From Reinekea marina (GTDB lineage Bacteria > Pseudomonadota > Gammaproteobacteria > Pseudomonadales > Natronospirillaceae), in NCBI RefSeq assembly GCF_030409715.1, contig NZ_JAUFQI010000001.1, positions 3,447,272-3,511,271 on the forward strand: a DNA stretch of 64,000 nt, written 5' to 3'. The notes below the pieces were generated by a model that saw only the letters and a list, made by a program, of their open reading frames with translations, did not search any database and was not told the DNA's origin. The translations under genes were made by a program, and so were the position numbers. Position 1 is the stretch's first letter; each line of letters begins with the position of its first letter. Of this stretch, positions 18,189 to 27,768 are shown piece after piece.

Positions 18189-20942
18189 ATGAAGATACAG
18201 ATGTACTCAGAATTTGAGACTTTAAGGCACCGACGCCTACAATATTTACTGAAAAATGCACCCTATTATTGGCTCACTAGCCTTGGTTTAAGCATCCTCT
18301 GTGCAATATATGAGCTCAATTTCAAAGAAACTCTGCACCTGGGTTCTATCGCTGTATTAGTGTGTGTATCTATTGCGGGTTATTTATCAACAGTTTTCAG
18401 CCAAGTACAGGCTCGCAAAGACCCTTTGTGGAGCCCGGTGTTATGGTTTTTGGCTATTTTATTGTGCAACAGCATGGTTTGGGGGCTTTTTGCACGCCAC
18501 GAGCCCTTTTTTAACTCGCTTGCCCTTGTATTAGCAGCGGTTGCCAGTATGGCCTTCTACTCGCATGGCCGCCTAAGTGCTGCAGCCATCATTCCAGCAA
18601 CGTTAATTCCAATTCCTTTTTTGTATTTTTCAAACCTTGAGTTTTTATGGCAACTTCATTTGCCCGCGATCATTTTAATATACATTGCCAGTAAGCAGCG
18701 CCACTCAATGGGTTTGGCGAACGTCCGGAGCGATTTTGAAGCATCGCGCTTGAATCATATGATGACGACAACGCAAACCGATCTGCAAAAAACCATTCAG
18801 CAAAAAACCCACGAATTACAGGAAGCAAATGCACGACTCAGTACTGAAGTCGATCTGCGTAAAGACGTAAACCAAGCGCTTATTAATAGCGAAGAGCAAC
18901 TTAGTCTAGCTATTGCAACTGCAGGCATTGGGTTTTGGGATTGGGATATTCCCGCACGCAAAGTTTACCACTCAGACACCGAGCGCTTTTTTGGGTTTCA
19001 GCAATTGCCAGGACAAGAACCTTTGGATTTGTTCGATATCGTGCTTGAAGACGATATCCTTGTGATCAGAAAAGCCATGCTTGACCACCTACGTGGAAGG
19101 ACAGATTACTATACCGCGCGGTATCGCGTTAAAACGATACGCAACCAAGATATCAAGTGGATCGAAGACACCGGGAAAATCAGCGAACGGGATGATTTAG
19201 GACGCGGCGTTCGTTTACTGGGAACGCGCCGAGATATCACCTTAGATATGCAACAGCAAGAAGAGCTGAGTTTGGCGGCCAGTTTATTTAATACCAATCC
19301 AGACGGTGTATTTATTTTAGATGCACAACAAAACTTCAGAACCTGTAACCGTGCATTTTGTGACATTTTACAACGACAAAAAGGTGAGTTACTTGGTGAG
19401 CCTTTATTCAAAGTATTGAGGACAGAGCAGCACGCACGGATAGAATTAGGTGTAGCCAACAATGGACGATGGAATGGCGACATTGTCGCCGCCAGAGGAA
19501 AAGATGAGCGTATACCTATTTCCTTAACTCTGACCGCCGTCACTCGAGATGATAAATCTGTATCGCATTACTTAGGCATTTTTAGAGACTTATCCGACGT
19601 GAGCTCGGCCACGGCCAACACAGAAACGCTCGGTCATACCGATAAACTCACTGGCTTGTATAATCGTGGTTATTTTCATCAGGTTTTGAATCAATTCCAT
19701 GAACACCGCCCATTGCAAGAAAATCATTACGCCGTGTGTGTTTTAAACTTGGACCGATTCAAAACCATCAATGAAAGCTTAGGCATCGAAGTTGGGGACC
19801 AACTGTTAAGTGATTTGGCGGCTCGCTTAAACAACTTGCAAGAGCCGGTAAGGCAGGTGTCTCGCTTAAGCAGTGATGAATTTGCTTTAATTATCGAGTA
19901 TGAAAACGACCAAAATCACCTGCATGAAATTTTAACCGCTATCCAAGCCGATGTGACTCGTCCATTCTTAGTGGACGACCATGAGCTCATAGTTACGGCC
20001 AGTATTGGGGTTTGTATCGTTTCAGAAAATAACCTGAGCCAATTAATGAATCACGCAATTGCGGCTATGAATCAGGCGCGTTATAAAGGCGGCAATAATT
20101 TTCAGTTCTATCATCAAAAACTCGCGACTTCGCCTTTAGAGCGGTTACAACTTGAAAAATCGCTGCGCAAAGCCATCGTAAACCATGAATTCTCTGTCGA
20201 ATTCCAACCTAAATTGAACCTCTCCAGTGGCATTATCGATTCTGTCGAAGCGCTGGTTCGCTGGCGGCACCCACACAAGGGCTTACTCGATCCACAAGAT
20301 TTCATCCCATTAGCAGAAGAAACAGGATTAATATCGGCCATTGGCGAGCAAGTGCTGAATAAAGCCTGCATGGAGGCCTCTACTTGGCGTGACCGAGGGT
20401 TTGGTGATATATCCGTTTCGGTTAACTTATCTAGCCACCAGATAAGACGTGATGATCTCTACGAAGTGATACAAAATGCACTCAAAACCTCGCAGCTACC
20501 GGCTGAGTACCTTGAGCTAGAGCTGACCGAAAGCATGTTGATGGAAGACATCAATCATGCTCAGGACTTTTTGAATCAATTAAGATCTCTCGGTGTGCGC
20601 TTGGCGCTAGACGATTTTGGCACGGGTTATTCCTCTTTAAGTTACTTAAAGCGATTGCCAATAGATACCCTGAAAATAGACCAATCGTTTGTGGCAGAGA
20701 TACGCCCGGGAGAAAAAAGCCCGATCGTTGAGGCCATTATGGCTATGGCCGACAGTTTGAATTTAAGCGTTGTCGCAGAAGGCGTTGAAACTCGCCAACA
20801 ACTGGAATATTTAGAATCGCTGGCTTGCGATTACGCACAAGGATTTATCATTAGCCGAGCGTTACCTGCATCTGAAATTCTCACCTTAATCAGGCATTCA
20901 AACTTACAAATGCTGAATCAAAGCCCCGAATCAGTGCATTAG
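18189..20942 (+). CDS. PAS-GGDEF-EAL membrane protein, probable c-di-GMP phosphodiesterase
   Basis: 917 aa. The N-terminus has five or six membrane helices (about 30-165) and a short coiled coil. Two PAS domains (about 230-345 and 355-470) precede GGDEF (about 480-640) and EAL (about 665-905). The cyclase signature is SSDEF, so cyclase activity is probably lost. The EAL domain keeps EALVRW, the ELTESM glutamate, LDDFGTGYSSL and EGVET and looks active. TATAAT at 18166-18171 may be its -10 box. It is monocistronic and diverges from uvrD. Confidence 0.9.
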   Translation: MKIQMYSEFETLRHRRLQYLLKNAPYYWLTSLGLSILCAIYELNFKETLHLGSIAVLVCVSIAGYLSTVFSQVQARKDPLWSPVLWFLAILLCNSMVWGLFARHEPFFNSLALVLAAVASMAFYSHGRLSAAAIIPATLIPIPFLYFSNLEFLWQLHLPAIILIYIASKQRHSMGLANVRSDFEASRLNHMMTTTQTDLQKTIQQKTHELQEANARLSTEVDLRKDVNQALINSEEQLSLAIATAGIGFWDWDIPARKVYHSDTERFFGFQQLPGQEPLDLFDIVLEDDILVIRKAMLDHLRGRTDYYTARYRVKTIRNQDIKWIEDTGKISERDDLGRGVRLLGTRRDITLDMQQQEELSLAASLFNTNPDGVFILDAQQNFRTCNRAFCDILQRQKGELLGEPLFKVLRTEQHARIELGVANNGRWNGDIVAARGKDERIPISLTLTAVTRDDKSVSHYLGIFRDLSDVSSATANTETLGHTDKLTGLYNRGYFHQVLNQFHEHRPLQENHYAVCVLNLDRFKTINESLGIEVGDQLLSDLAARLNNLQEPVRQVSRLSSDEFALIIEYENDQNHLHEILTAIQADVTRPFLVDDHELIVTASIGVCIVSENNLSQLMNHAIAAMNQARYKGGNNFQFYHQKLATSPLERLQLEKSLRKAIVNHEFSVEFQPKLNLSSGIIDSVEALVRWRHPHKGLLDPQDFIPLAEETGLISAIGEQVLNKACMEASTWRDRGFGDISVSVNLSSHQIRRDDLYEVIQNALKTSQLPAEYLELELTESMLMEDINHAQDFLNQLRSLGVRLALDDFGTGYSSLSYLKRLPIDTLKIDQSFVAEIRPGEKSPIVEAIMAMADSLNLSVVAEGVETRQQLEYLESLACDYAQGFIISRALPASEILTLIRHSNLQMLNQSPESVH

Positions 20943-21187
20943 AAATGCGCTGATTGACCTCTCAAGACATAAAAACGCGACTTTAGCATTGTTGGCGCGA
21001 CACTTGCTTACTTAATAGCGACCAAGTGACCTAGCCAATTTGGAAAGCGTCTTCATTGCTACGATGAAGTTCACAGAAATGTCATCCGAAATGGCTAAAA
21101 TTACTCTCGAACTGAGCGATGATACGTACTCTTGGTTGAACGACTTATAACAATAATACGGCAGTAGCCTCTAAAGGAGCCATGTAA

Positions 21188-21382
21188 ATGTCTACAAACC
21201 TTTTTGAACTCGAATTGGCCAATATTGAAGACTCTATCCTCCACAAGCCAGCCGATGCTAGCCAAAACAAGCGACAAGAAAACCATCGTCGTCTTGCGGC
21301 TCGTCGAGCTATTGAAGACTATATGGAGCAGCAAAGAATGCGCTCTGAGTATCACGACCTTGAGTTAGACGTTTTTAACTAA
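21188..21382 (+). CDS. PA3496 family small protein
   Basis: 64 aa with the family signature ARRAIEDYMEQQRMRSE near the C-terminus, as in the small gammaproteobacterial PA3496 family, annotated as putative envelope integrity protein. It has no membrane segment. AAAGGAG lies about 8 bp upstream of the ATG; the closer ATG is followed at once by TAA and is too near the ribosome-binding site. A strong terminator follows. The molecular role is unknown. Confidence 0.85.
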   Translation: MSTNLFELELANIEDSILHKPADASQNKRQENHRRLAARRAIEDYMEQQRMRSEYHDLELDVFN

Positions 21383-21391
21383 CAGGGTAAA

Positions 21392-21421
21392 CAATAAAGG
21401 CCGCATTAGCGGCCTTTATTG
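21392..21421. terminator. Bidirectional rho-independent terminator
   Basis: A perfect 13-bp stem (CAATAAAGGCCGC and its complement) with ATTA loop. The A-rich and T-rich arms supply a U-tract in both directions. It serves the PA3496-family gene and the minus-strand gamma carbonic anhydrase transcript. Confidence 0.88.
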
Positions 21422-21433
21422 CTTTTGAAGCTG

Positions 21434-21574
21434 TTACTTAACTCTACGCGAGATGTTACCGATGGTTACCTGATCGCAGCACTCACCTTTTTCTTGATGG
21501 GGAGAACGGCCAGTCTGCTCAAAAAACTTACAAAAATTAACACCCTGCCAGTTATACGACTGATAAACCTTCAT
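21434..21574 (-). CDS. Possible 46-aa protein overlapping the gamma carbonic anhydrase 3' end
   Basis: An ATG at 21574 inside the end of the carbonic anhydrase gene opens a 46-codon frame (MKVYQSYNWQGVNFCKFF...) ending 13 bp before the terminator. The protein is hydrophilic with three cysteines (FCKFF, GECCDQ) and a basic C-terminus. It fills the space between the enzyme stop and the shared terminator, as a coupled small gene would. There is no clear ribosome-binding site and I recognise no family. It may be spurious. Confidence 0.35.
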   Translation of the reverse strand: MKVYQSYNWQGVNFCKFFEQTGRSPHQEKGECCDQVTIGNISRRVK

Positions 21575-22097
21575 CAATGTACTGGTCTTTCAATTTACAA
21601 TAGTTTTTGGCTGAGTATTTAAAAAAACTCAATTCTTTGTCGGTCAACTTTCGAGCTTGTTTCGCGGGTGAGCCAATGTACATATAACCCGATTCTAAGC
21701 GTTTTCCAGGTGGTACTAAAGCACCCGCCGCAATGATGACCTTATCTTCTACCACAGCACCATCTAATACCGTTGCTCCAATACCAATCAACACTTCACT
21801 TCCAATCGTACAGCCATGCAAACAAGCTTGATGCCCAATTGTGACATCTGAGCCAATAGTTAAGGGGTATCCTAGTTCATTGTAATCACTGGCGTGAGTA
21901 ATATGCAGCACGGCACCGTCTTGTACAGAGGTTCGAGCACCGACGGATATTCGATGCATATCGCCTCGTATAATTGCGCCAGGCCACACAGAGACATCAT
22001 CTTCTAAGGTAACATCACCCAGCACAAAACTGAGTTCTGCAATCATTACTCGTTGCCCGAGCCTAGGCTGCTGATCTCCTAACGTATGAATTGCCAT
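21552..22097 (-). CDS. Gamma carbonic anhydrase family protein
   Basis: A 181-aa left-handed beta-helix protein with hexapeptide repeats. The zinc histidines are in AVLHITHASD and VTIGHQACLHGC, matching the YrdA/PaaY/CaiE group. RTSVQDGAVLH is a clear family marker. Homologues are trimers binding Zn or Fe; some are carbonic anhydrases and others acyl-CoA thioesterases or unknown, so the exact activity is open. It diverges from the phosphoribosyltransferase gene. Confidence 0.9.
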   Translation of the reverse strand: MAIHTLGDQQPRLGQRVMIAELSFVLGDVTLEDDVSVWPGAIIRGDMHRISVGARTSVQDGAVLHITHASDYNELGYPLTIGSDVTIGHQACLHGCTIGSEVLIGIGATVLDGAVVEDKVIIAAGALVPPGKRLESGYMYIGSPAKQARKLTDKELSFFKYSAKNYCKLKDQYIDEGLSVV

Positions 22098-22312
22098 GCG
22101 ACTGTACCCTCCTGAAGTTTTTGGTTTTATCGCAAAAACTTACCACAGACACAGGTTAAAACACATGATTCTTTCGGTAAGCGCTCCTGAGCTTGCTTAA
22201 ATGCTGAGATTATTGAGCGAACCGTTGCAATTTAAACTAAAATTAACCCATTCTCGTCAAGGTCGTTTATAATTCTGGCCAACAGGTTAACTTTCCTTTT
22301 AAGGTTCTCAAC

Positions 22313-22873
22313 ATGACAGACAAGGTTTTTATCAGCTCGCAAGAGCTCTTGCAGGACTCCTTTCGCTTGGCACATAAGGTATTAGAAGATGGCTTTCGTC
22401 CAGATTTTATTATTGGTATTTGGCGTGGGGGCGCTCCGATTGGTATCGCAGTACAAGAGTACTTTGATTTTAAAGGCATAGAAACCGATCATATTGCGGT
22501 TCGAACATCGTCTTATTACGGTATAGGAAAGCAATCTAAAGAAATTAAAGTACATGGTTTACACTACTTAATTGATCACGCCAATGCTGACGATTCGCTA
22601 CTTATTGTTGACGATGTTTTTGATTCAGGTCGCAGTGTAGACGCCCTGATCAAACAAATTCGCCAGCAGTCTCGGTTAAACACACCGAAAGATATTCGCG
22701 TTGCCTGCCCGTGGTATAAACCTAAAAACTCACAAGTGGACATTGTTCCTGACTACTACGTTCAGCAAAGTGAAGAGTGGTTGGTTTTCCCACATGAATT
22801 ATCTGGCCTTACGCCAGAAGAATTAGTCGAAGGCAAAAAAGAACTCAGTGCGATTAAAGATATACTTCTTTAA
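22313..22873 (+). CDS. Purine (hypoxanthine-type) phosphoribosyltransferase
   Basis: A 186-aa type I phosphoribosyltransferase. The PRPP-binding motif is LLIVDDVFDSGRS, and IIGIWRGGAPIG is the N-terminal PRPP loop. VRTSSYYGIG fits the hypoxanthine/xanthine-guanine group. It salvages a purine base to the nucleotide. AAGG precedes the ATG, and TATAAT at 22268-22273 is a plausible -10. A strong terminator follows. Confidence 0.85.
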   Translation: MTDKVFISSQELLQDSFRLAHKVLEDGFRPDFIIGIWRGGAPIGIAVQEYFDFKGIETDHIAVRTSSYYGIGKQSKEIKVHGLHYLIDHANADDSLLIVDDVFDSGRSVDALIKQIRQQSRLNTPKDIRVACPWYKPKNSQVDIVPDYYVQQSEEWLVFPHELSGLTPEELVEGKKELSAIKDILL

Positions 22874-22885
22874 AAATGCCGATAT

Positions 22886-22923
22886 AAAAAAGGCTCCTAA
22901 ACGTAAGTTTAGGAGCCTTTTTT
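22886..22923. terminator. Bidirectional rho-independent terminator
   Basis: A perfect 17-bp stem (core GGCTCCTAAAC) with a GTAA loop and A/T-rich outer arms, placed between the convergent phosphoribosyltransferase and malG genes. It works as a U-tailed terminator in both directions. Confidence 0.92.
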
Positions 22924-22937
22924 TGTGCTGTTAGAAA

Positions 22938-24197
22938 TTAACCTTTCACACCACCAGAGGTTAAACCACCTACAAGGAAGCGCTGAGCAATTAAGAATAC
23001 AATTGTAATTGGAACGCCGGCTAAAACGGCGGCCGCAGCGAAGTCGCCCCACAATAAATTTTGATCTTGAATGTATTGCTGTGATCCTACTGCGAGCGTC
23101 ATCTTATTAATGTCACTGATTAACAAAGCCGCCAAAGGGTACTCATTCACAATACCAATAAAAGCCAAAATAAACACGACGGCCAATATAGGTACACTTA
23201 ATGGCAATAAGATTTTATAAAATGTTTGCCACGGTGTTGCGCCATCGATTGAAGCAGACTCCTCCATCGCGGGATCAATGGTATCGAAATAGCCAATGAT
23301 CAAGAAAATATTCAAAGCCATCCCGCCCATATAACCAAAGATGAGCGCCGAGTGCGTATTAAGTGCCAACAGATCAATAAATGCACCCAACTTATCAAAG
23401 ATTAGGTACAACGCGACCAAGAATAAGGTATTCGGAAACATTTGAATAACCAGTAAACTTTTAAGCATCTGATCTTTACCCGTAAAGCCTAAACGCCCAA
23501 AAGCGTATGCTCCCGTGGTAGAGAACAATAAAATTAGGAAGCCGGTAATACTGGCTACTTTTACTGTATTCATTAACCAAGACAACACAGGGAATTTAGG
23601 AACCGCTACATAAGCATCCCCGTATTGTAAGGTCGTTCGCGTTGCACCTTCTGGTAAACTCGGTACATCTAACTGCCCATTGATCGAGCCCTCGGGCGTT
23701 GTGAAATGAACATCACTTGAGTATTGATCACGGTTTTCTTCTAGATCTAATACAATTTTCTGATAATCGTAAAAGCCTCGCTTGTCTGCCCCTTCAATGA
23801 TGATTTTGTCGCCTACTTGATTCAAGAAGGAAATCGCCAAGTAACTGGTAATAGGAAAGTCTTCTTCACTGAATTCCGTGTCTGCTTGCAACGACCAGCG
23901 ACCATCAGCGTAAAAAGTAAGATCCCCTAAGCCGTTATTTAACTCAACAACCTCGACACCGTCTAAATCTTTCTTAAGCGGGTTCATACCGGTGTAATTG
24001 TTCTCCAGCGCTAACGCCCAGTGCTCCATTGTAGGGCTAGACGGTATAAGCAAATTAACTGGATCTACTAAGGTTTGGCCACTGCGAAATGAAATCGAAA
24101 TAACATAGAGCAATGGATAGATAACAAAAAACAAGAATGCTAAGAGTAAAATGTGTACGCCAACAACTCGGGCGAAAAACGATTTTGATTTAACCAT
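22938..24197 (-). CDS. malG: Maltose/maltodextrin ABC transporter permease MalG
   Basis: From the Met at 24197 ([10 protein letters not shown]), which has GGAGA seven bases upstream, it is 419 aa; the open frame starts at 24230. The first membrane helix is at about 10-32 and the MalG permease core occupies the C-terminal half, with the EAA loop [19 protein letters not shown]. Between helix 1 and helix 2 lies a long hydrophilic insert (about 50-205) absent from the 296-aa E. coli MalG. It pairs with MalF. The ATPase MalK is not encoded nearby. Confidence 0.9.
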   Translation of the reverse strand: MVKSKSFFARVVGVHILLLAFLFFVIYPLLYVISISFRSGQTLVDPVNLLIPSSPTMEHWALALENNYTGMNPLKKDLDGVEVVELNNGLGDLTFYADGRWSLQADTEFSEEDFPITSYLAISFLNQVGDKIIIEGADKRGFYDYQKIVLDLEENRDQYSSDVHFTTPEGSINGQLDVPSLPEGATRTTLQYGDAYVAVPKFPVLSWLMNTVKVASITGFLILLFSTTGAYAFGRLGFTGKDQMLKSLLVIQMFPNTLFLVALYLIFDKLGAFIDLLALNTHSALIFGYMGGMALNIFLIIGYFDTIDPAMEESASIDGATPWQTFYKILLPLSVPILAVVFILAFIGIVNEYPLAALLISDINKMTLAVGSQQYIQDQNLLWGDFAAAAVLAGVPITIVFLIAQRFLVGGLTSGGVKG

Positions 24198-24213
24198 GTG
24201 AATTCTCCGAGAA

Positions 24214-25782
24214 TTATTTTTGCACGCCAATTTTTACTTTCAATGCTTTGAGATAAAACACAGCCATGATGCCAATCATCACAAAGATAAAAGTCGATAT
24301 GGTTGCACCCAGTGCATAATCTTGCGTATCACCCAAAAAGGCCAATCGGTAAGCATAGTTCACCAGTAAATCGGTTCCACCAGCGGGAGGATTAGAGGCC
24401 AACATCAGTGGAGCGCCTCGGGTTAAGAGCTGAATTAATACAAAGTTGTTAAAGTTAAATGCAAAGGAGGCAATCAACAACGGCAACAAAGGTTTAATGA
24501 TTAACGGCAAAGTAATCTTAAAAAAGTTTACGATGGGGTTCGCTCCCTCTAAGCTCGATGCTTCGTATAGATCTTTCGGGATTGATTGCAACATGCCTAA
24601 GCATAAAATAAACATATAGGGGTAACCTAAATAAACATTCACCAGCAAGATTTTGGTTTTCGACATGGTGATGTCAGTATCCCAAGCCACCTGAAATTGA
24701 AACAGCGCATCTAAGGCGTGGTTAATCTGCCCAAAGTTCTGATTGAACAGTGCTTTAAAAACGAGCATTAGAATAAAGGCTGGCACCGAGTAAGGTAAAA
24801 TCAATAGCAGCTGATAAATACTGCGGCCTTTGATTGGGTCCCATTGCACGAAACTCGCTAAGACAATTCCCAGCATAAATGTTGCGGCCACGGAGAATAT
24901 AGAAAAGAAAATGGTCCAGGTAAAAATTGATAAAAATGGTTTTAACATATCTTTATCAGTGACGACTCTTATGTAGTTATCCAAACCAACGTTAACTTGG
25001 AAACCGGGAGAGACATAATCGCCATTGGGTAGCTCGAAGAAGCCAGTTTCAAAATTTGCGGAAACCTGCTCCCCTGTATCTTGATTGACCAACACATCGT
25101 CTTTTTCAGCGATCCACAATGGGTGTATTTCTGCATATTCCCGTAATTTAGATTTCGCGAGCTCTGTACCATTAGGCAGCACCAGCTTGATATCGGCGAG
25201 TGGTTGTCGGTAAGTAATCACAGACTTTCTTGGGGCTTCTTCCAGCGCTGGCTCTTCGTTGATTGGCACCATGGGTAGTTTAATGGCTTCAGAATTGTCT
25301 AATCCAATCGGATCTTGCGTGATGAACATTTGATCATCGTTCGCCACCAGCGCTAGGTGAAACTGATCACCTTGGTGATAAATTTTTAAACCATAAGATT
25401 CACTGCCTTCGGCAATATACGTTTGGCTTAAGAAATAATTCTTAGCTTGCTCATATTCGAGTAAGTGCAGGTTTGACTTATTCGTAAAGGTCAGCCCTAA
25501 GGTGTATAAAATCGGCATGATGATAAAAAAGGAAACGCCAACAAGTGACGGGAATATATAGCGCCAGACATAAGCTCTATCTGACGTAAATACGAATGCA
25601 AAAGCACACGTAAACACCAGCATAATGCCTGCGTATAGCATTTCACCTTGGGCATACATTAAAAAGGTAATGTATAAAAAAAACACCGACAACGTGCAGA
25701 CTAAGCCGTACTGAATTACCGTTTTCCATCGCTCCTGGGCCGTCATTTCTGGCGCCATCGGGATGGCGTTTGCATTCGCCAT
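24214..25782 (-). CDS. malF: Maltose/maltodextrin ABC transporter permease MalF
   Basis: 522 aa, close to the 514-aa E. coli protein. N-terminal helices (about 20-95) are followed by the large periplasmic P2 loop (about 105-270) characteristic of MalF. The permease core contains the EAA loop [16 protein letters not shown]. It forms the inner-membrane channel with MalG. malG starts 16 bp downstream. It is separated from malE by a terminator-like hairpin and a second hairpin. Confidence 0.93.
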   Translation of the reverse strand: MANANAIPMAPEMTAQERWKTVIQYGLVCTLSVFFLYITFLMYAQGEMLYAGIMLVFTCAFAFVFTSDRAYVWRYIFPSLVGVSFFIIMPILYTLGLTFTNKSNLHLLEYEQAKNYFLSQTYIAEGSESYGLKIYHQGDQFHLALVANDDQMFITQDPIGLDNSEAIKLPMVPINEEPALEEAPRKSVITYRQPLADIKLVLPNGTELAKSKLREYAEIHPLWIAEKDDVLVNQDTGEQVSANFETGFFELPNGDYVSPGFQVNVGLDNYIRVVTDKDMLKPFLSIFTWTIFFSIFSVAATFMLGIVLASFVQWDPIKGRSIYQLLLILPYSVPAFILMLVFKALFNQNFGQINHALDALFQFQVAWDTDITMSKTKILLVNVYLGYPYMFILCLGMLQSIPKDLYEASSLEGANPIVNFFKITLPLIIKPLLPLLIASFAFNFNNFVLIQLLTRGAPLMLASNPPAGGTDLLVNYAYRLAFLGDTQDYALGATISTFIFVMIGIMAVFYLKALKVKIGVQK

Positions 25783-25820
25783 GTTCCATCCTTTAATTTA
25801 CTTGTAATTGATAGGGCTAA

Positions 25821-25835
25821 GATTAAAGTTTAATC
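25821..25835. repeat. Short palindrome upstream of malF
   Basis: GATTAAAGTTTAATC is a 7-1-7 palindrome 39 bp upstream of the malF ATG in the malE-malF gap. It could be an operator or part of a secondary promoter. The binding factor is unknown. Confidence 0.3.
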
Positions 25836-25941
25836 GTTGATTTGTAAGGGTTGAATTTAACACAGTTGGGCAAAACCCAGCTTAATCCATTTCGTTGGTG
25901 GACTGCCCCTTAAGCTCTTCACTTAGATTATAGTTAAGCTC

Positions 25942-25975
25942 AAAAAAAAGGGCTTACAGCCGCAGCTATAAACCC
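25942..25975 (-). terminator. Terminator between malE and malF
   Basis: On the minus strand an 11-bp stem (GGGTTTATAGC with two G-U pairs) and a TGCG loop are followed by eight T residues. It should end most transcripts after malE, allowing excess binding protein over permease. Confidence 0.8.
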
Positions 25976-25982
25976 TTTTTTA

Positions 25983-26006
25983 ACCCCCGAATAGAGTTAC
26001 GGGGGT
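25983..26006 (-). repeat. Second hairpin after malE
   Basis: A 7-bp GC-rich stem (ACCCCCG and complement) with a 10-nt loop, 17 bp after the malE stop. It may protect the malE mRNA 3' end. Confidence 0.5.
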
Positions 26007-26022
26007 CTAGCTAACGGATCAC

Positions 26023-27204
26023 TTATTCAGTGATACGAGCCGCTGCATCATTCAATGCCGCTTCAGCTGTTTGCGCACCTTGAGTAATAGAGGTTAACGC
26101 AGCTTCCATGTTGCTCCAGAACGCATCCATTTCTGGTACGTTTGGCATTGGCTCACTGGTTGTCCAAACTTTAAAGGCTTCAGCAATACGCTTATCTTCT
26201 TTACCCACTTTCTTCATGAATTTCTTATGAGTCACGGCACCTAGGGCACGATCATCATTAACCATGGTCAAACCTTCTTCAGTTAATAGGTAGTTTTCAA
26301 TGAACTCTACCGCTAACTCTTTGTTTGGAGAAGAAGCGTTGATACCAGCAGAAAGTACGCCAGTGAAAGCTCTTGGCTTACCTTTTCCTACTTTAGGATA
26401 AGGTGCAAGTTCGAAATCGATGCCCGCTTTTTGGTAATCAGCCCAAGCCCATGGTCCGTTAATGACACAAGCTACTTCGCCAGCTTTAAATGCGGCATCG
26501 AATACGCCGTAGTCAACACCAGCCGGCATAACACCTTCGTCGATTAAATCTTTAATCATTTGAGCACCAGCAATGGCACCCGGAGTATTAACACCCGTTA
26601 CTTTAGAATTGTAAGAACCATCAACCTGTTCAAACGCGTAACCACCTTCAGCTGTTAAGAAGCCATAAGTGAAGTAAGTGTTGTTGTAATCCCACATAAG
26701 CGCTTTTTTACCTTGAGCTGCTAGGCCAGGCGCTGCTTCACGTACTTCATCAATAGATTTAAATGGCTTGTCAACGATATCGGTGTTACAGATCTGAGTA
26801 GGACCTTCAACGTTGATTGGGTAACCATAGACTTGACCGTTATAAGATGTAGCCGACCAGAAAGAGTCATCTAATGCTTTCATAACATCTTTACTTGGAG
26901 AAATTGGAGAGATCAAACCAGACTTCGCCCAAGAGCCAAATCGATCGTGTGCCCAAATGAAAACGTCTGGACCTTTACCAATAGCAGCTTCTTGCTGGAA
27001 TTTACCGGTTGCATCATCAGGCGTTTCAACAGTTACAGTAATACCAGTGTCATCGGCAAAAACATCACCGACTTCTTGCAAACCGTTATAGCCTTTATCT
27101 GAACCAATCCAAATGGTCAGAGAGCCTTCTTCCCAAGCCATTGCTTGAGTGCCTAAGGTAGCACTGGCAACAGCCAACGCCGTAACTAATGTTTTCTTCA
27201 TCAT
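26023..27204 (-). CDS. malE: Maltose/maltodextrin-binding protein MalE
   Basis: 393 aa, matching MalE length, with a signal peptide ending AMA. Family features are [39 protein letters not shown] and [17 protein letters not shown]. It is the periplasmic receptor delivering maltodextrins to MalFG. AGGAAG precedes the tandem ATG start. The 250 bp upstream should hold the promoter, but I could not assign a MalT or MalI site with confidence. Confidence 0.95.
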   Translation of the reverse strand: MMKKTLVTALAVASATLGTQAMAWEEGSLTIWIGSDKGYNGLQEVGDVFADDTGITVTVETPDDATGKFQQEAAIGKGPDVFIWAHDRFGSWAKSGLISPISPSKDVMKALDDSFWSATSYNGQVYGYPINVEGPTQICNTDIVDKPFKSIDEVREAAPGLAAQGKKALMWDYNNTYFTYGFLTAEGGYAFEQVDGSYNSKVTGVNTPGAIAGAQMIKDLIDEGVMPAGVDYGVFDAAFKAGEVACVINGPWAWADYQKAGIDFELAPYPKVGKGKPRAFTGVLSAGINASSPNKELAVEFIENYLLTEEGLTMVNDDRALGAVTHKKFMKKVGKEDKRIAEAFKVWTTSEPMPNVPEMDAFWSNMEAALTSITQGAQTAEAALNDAAARITE

Positions 27205-27455
27205 TGTTGGAGCTTCCTATCTTATTATTGTCGTGTGCCTAAGAATTACTTCATTACAGCACTTAAATTAACGTCTTCTACTTAAGTGTCCAAGATCGGT
27301 TTTTTCATTCTACGGTAAAATCCACCTAACCCACCCCATCTAACTACCACTTTTGGCAAATTAGACGGAATGGCCATGAAATGTTTGACGATCTTAAGTC
27401 TATTGCTCAAAGGGTGAACAATAGCTGAATGCCAACTTTTTATTTGCCTTACGCT

Positions 27456-27632
27456 CTATTCATCGTCTAATAACGAATAATGCGTTTGCAATTGATACGC
27501 CACCAAAAAGGCAATCAACGCCCCGAGTGTGCAAAAAATCGATAAGCTGAACAGGCCACTGTCAATAAGTACCATGGCAGTACCTAATAAAGCGCAAGCG
27601 GTAAAAACGGTAATCAAGAACAACCCTTTCAT
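27456..27632 (-). CDS. Small two-helix membrane protein
   Basis: A 58-aa frame too short for ordinary gene finders but with a strong GAGAGGGGG ribosome-binding site seven bases or so upstream of the ATG. It has two hydrophobic segments (about 3-23 and 27-47) and an acidic LLDDE tail. It lies alone between malE and the chemoreceptor gene. I recognise no family. The flanking stretches 27205-27455 and 27633-27768 contain nothing else I can support. Confidence 0.6.
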   Translation of the reverse strand: MKGLFLITVFTACALLGTAMVLIDSGLFSLSIFCTLGALIAFLVAYQLQTHYSLLDDE

Positions 27633-27768
27633 ACAACCCCCTCTCTTCAGAATTCTAGCGCACCCTGCGCCAACTGGTTAAAGAGAGTTTAGTTCACATA
27701 TTTCAGGCCTGCATCGAATCGTACAAAACAACACTATTTGACGACAAATTGACAGCTCAAAAGACCCC

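Noticed and set aside
21181-21190. A minimal start-stop element (ATGTAAATG) before the PA3496-family gene as a regulatory uORF.
   Set aside because: The first ATG is only 2 bp from the ribosome-binding site, too close to be used; likely chance.
21419-21622. A 67-codon plus-strand frame after the terminator.
   Set aside because: It starts in the terminator stem, overlaps carbonic anhydrase coding sequence and has no ribosome-binding site.
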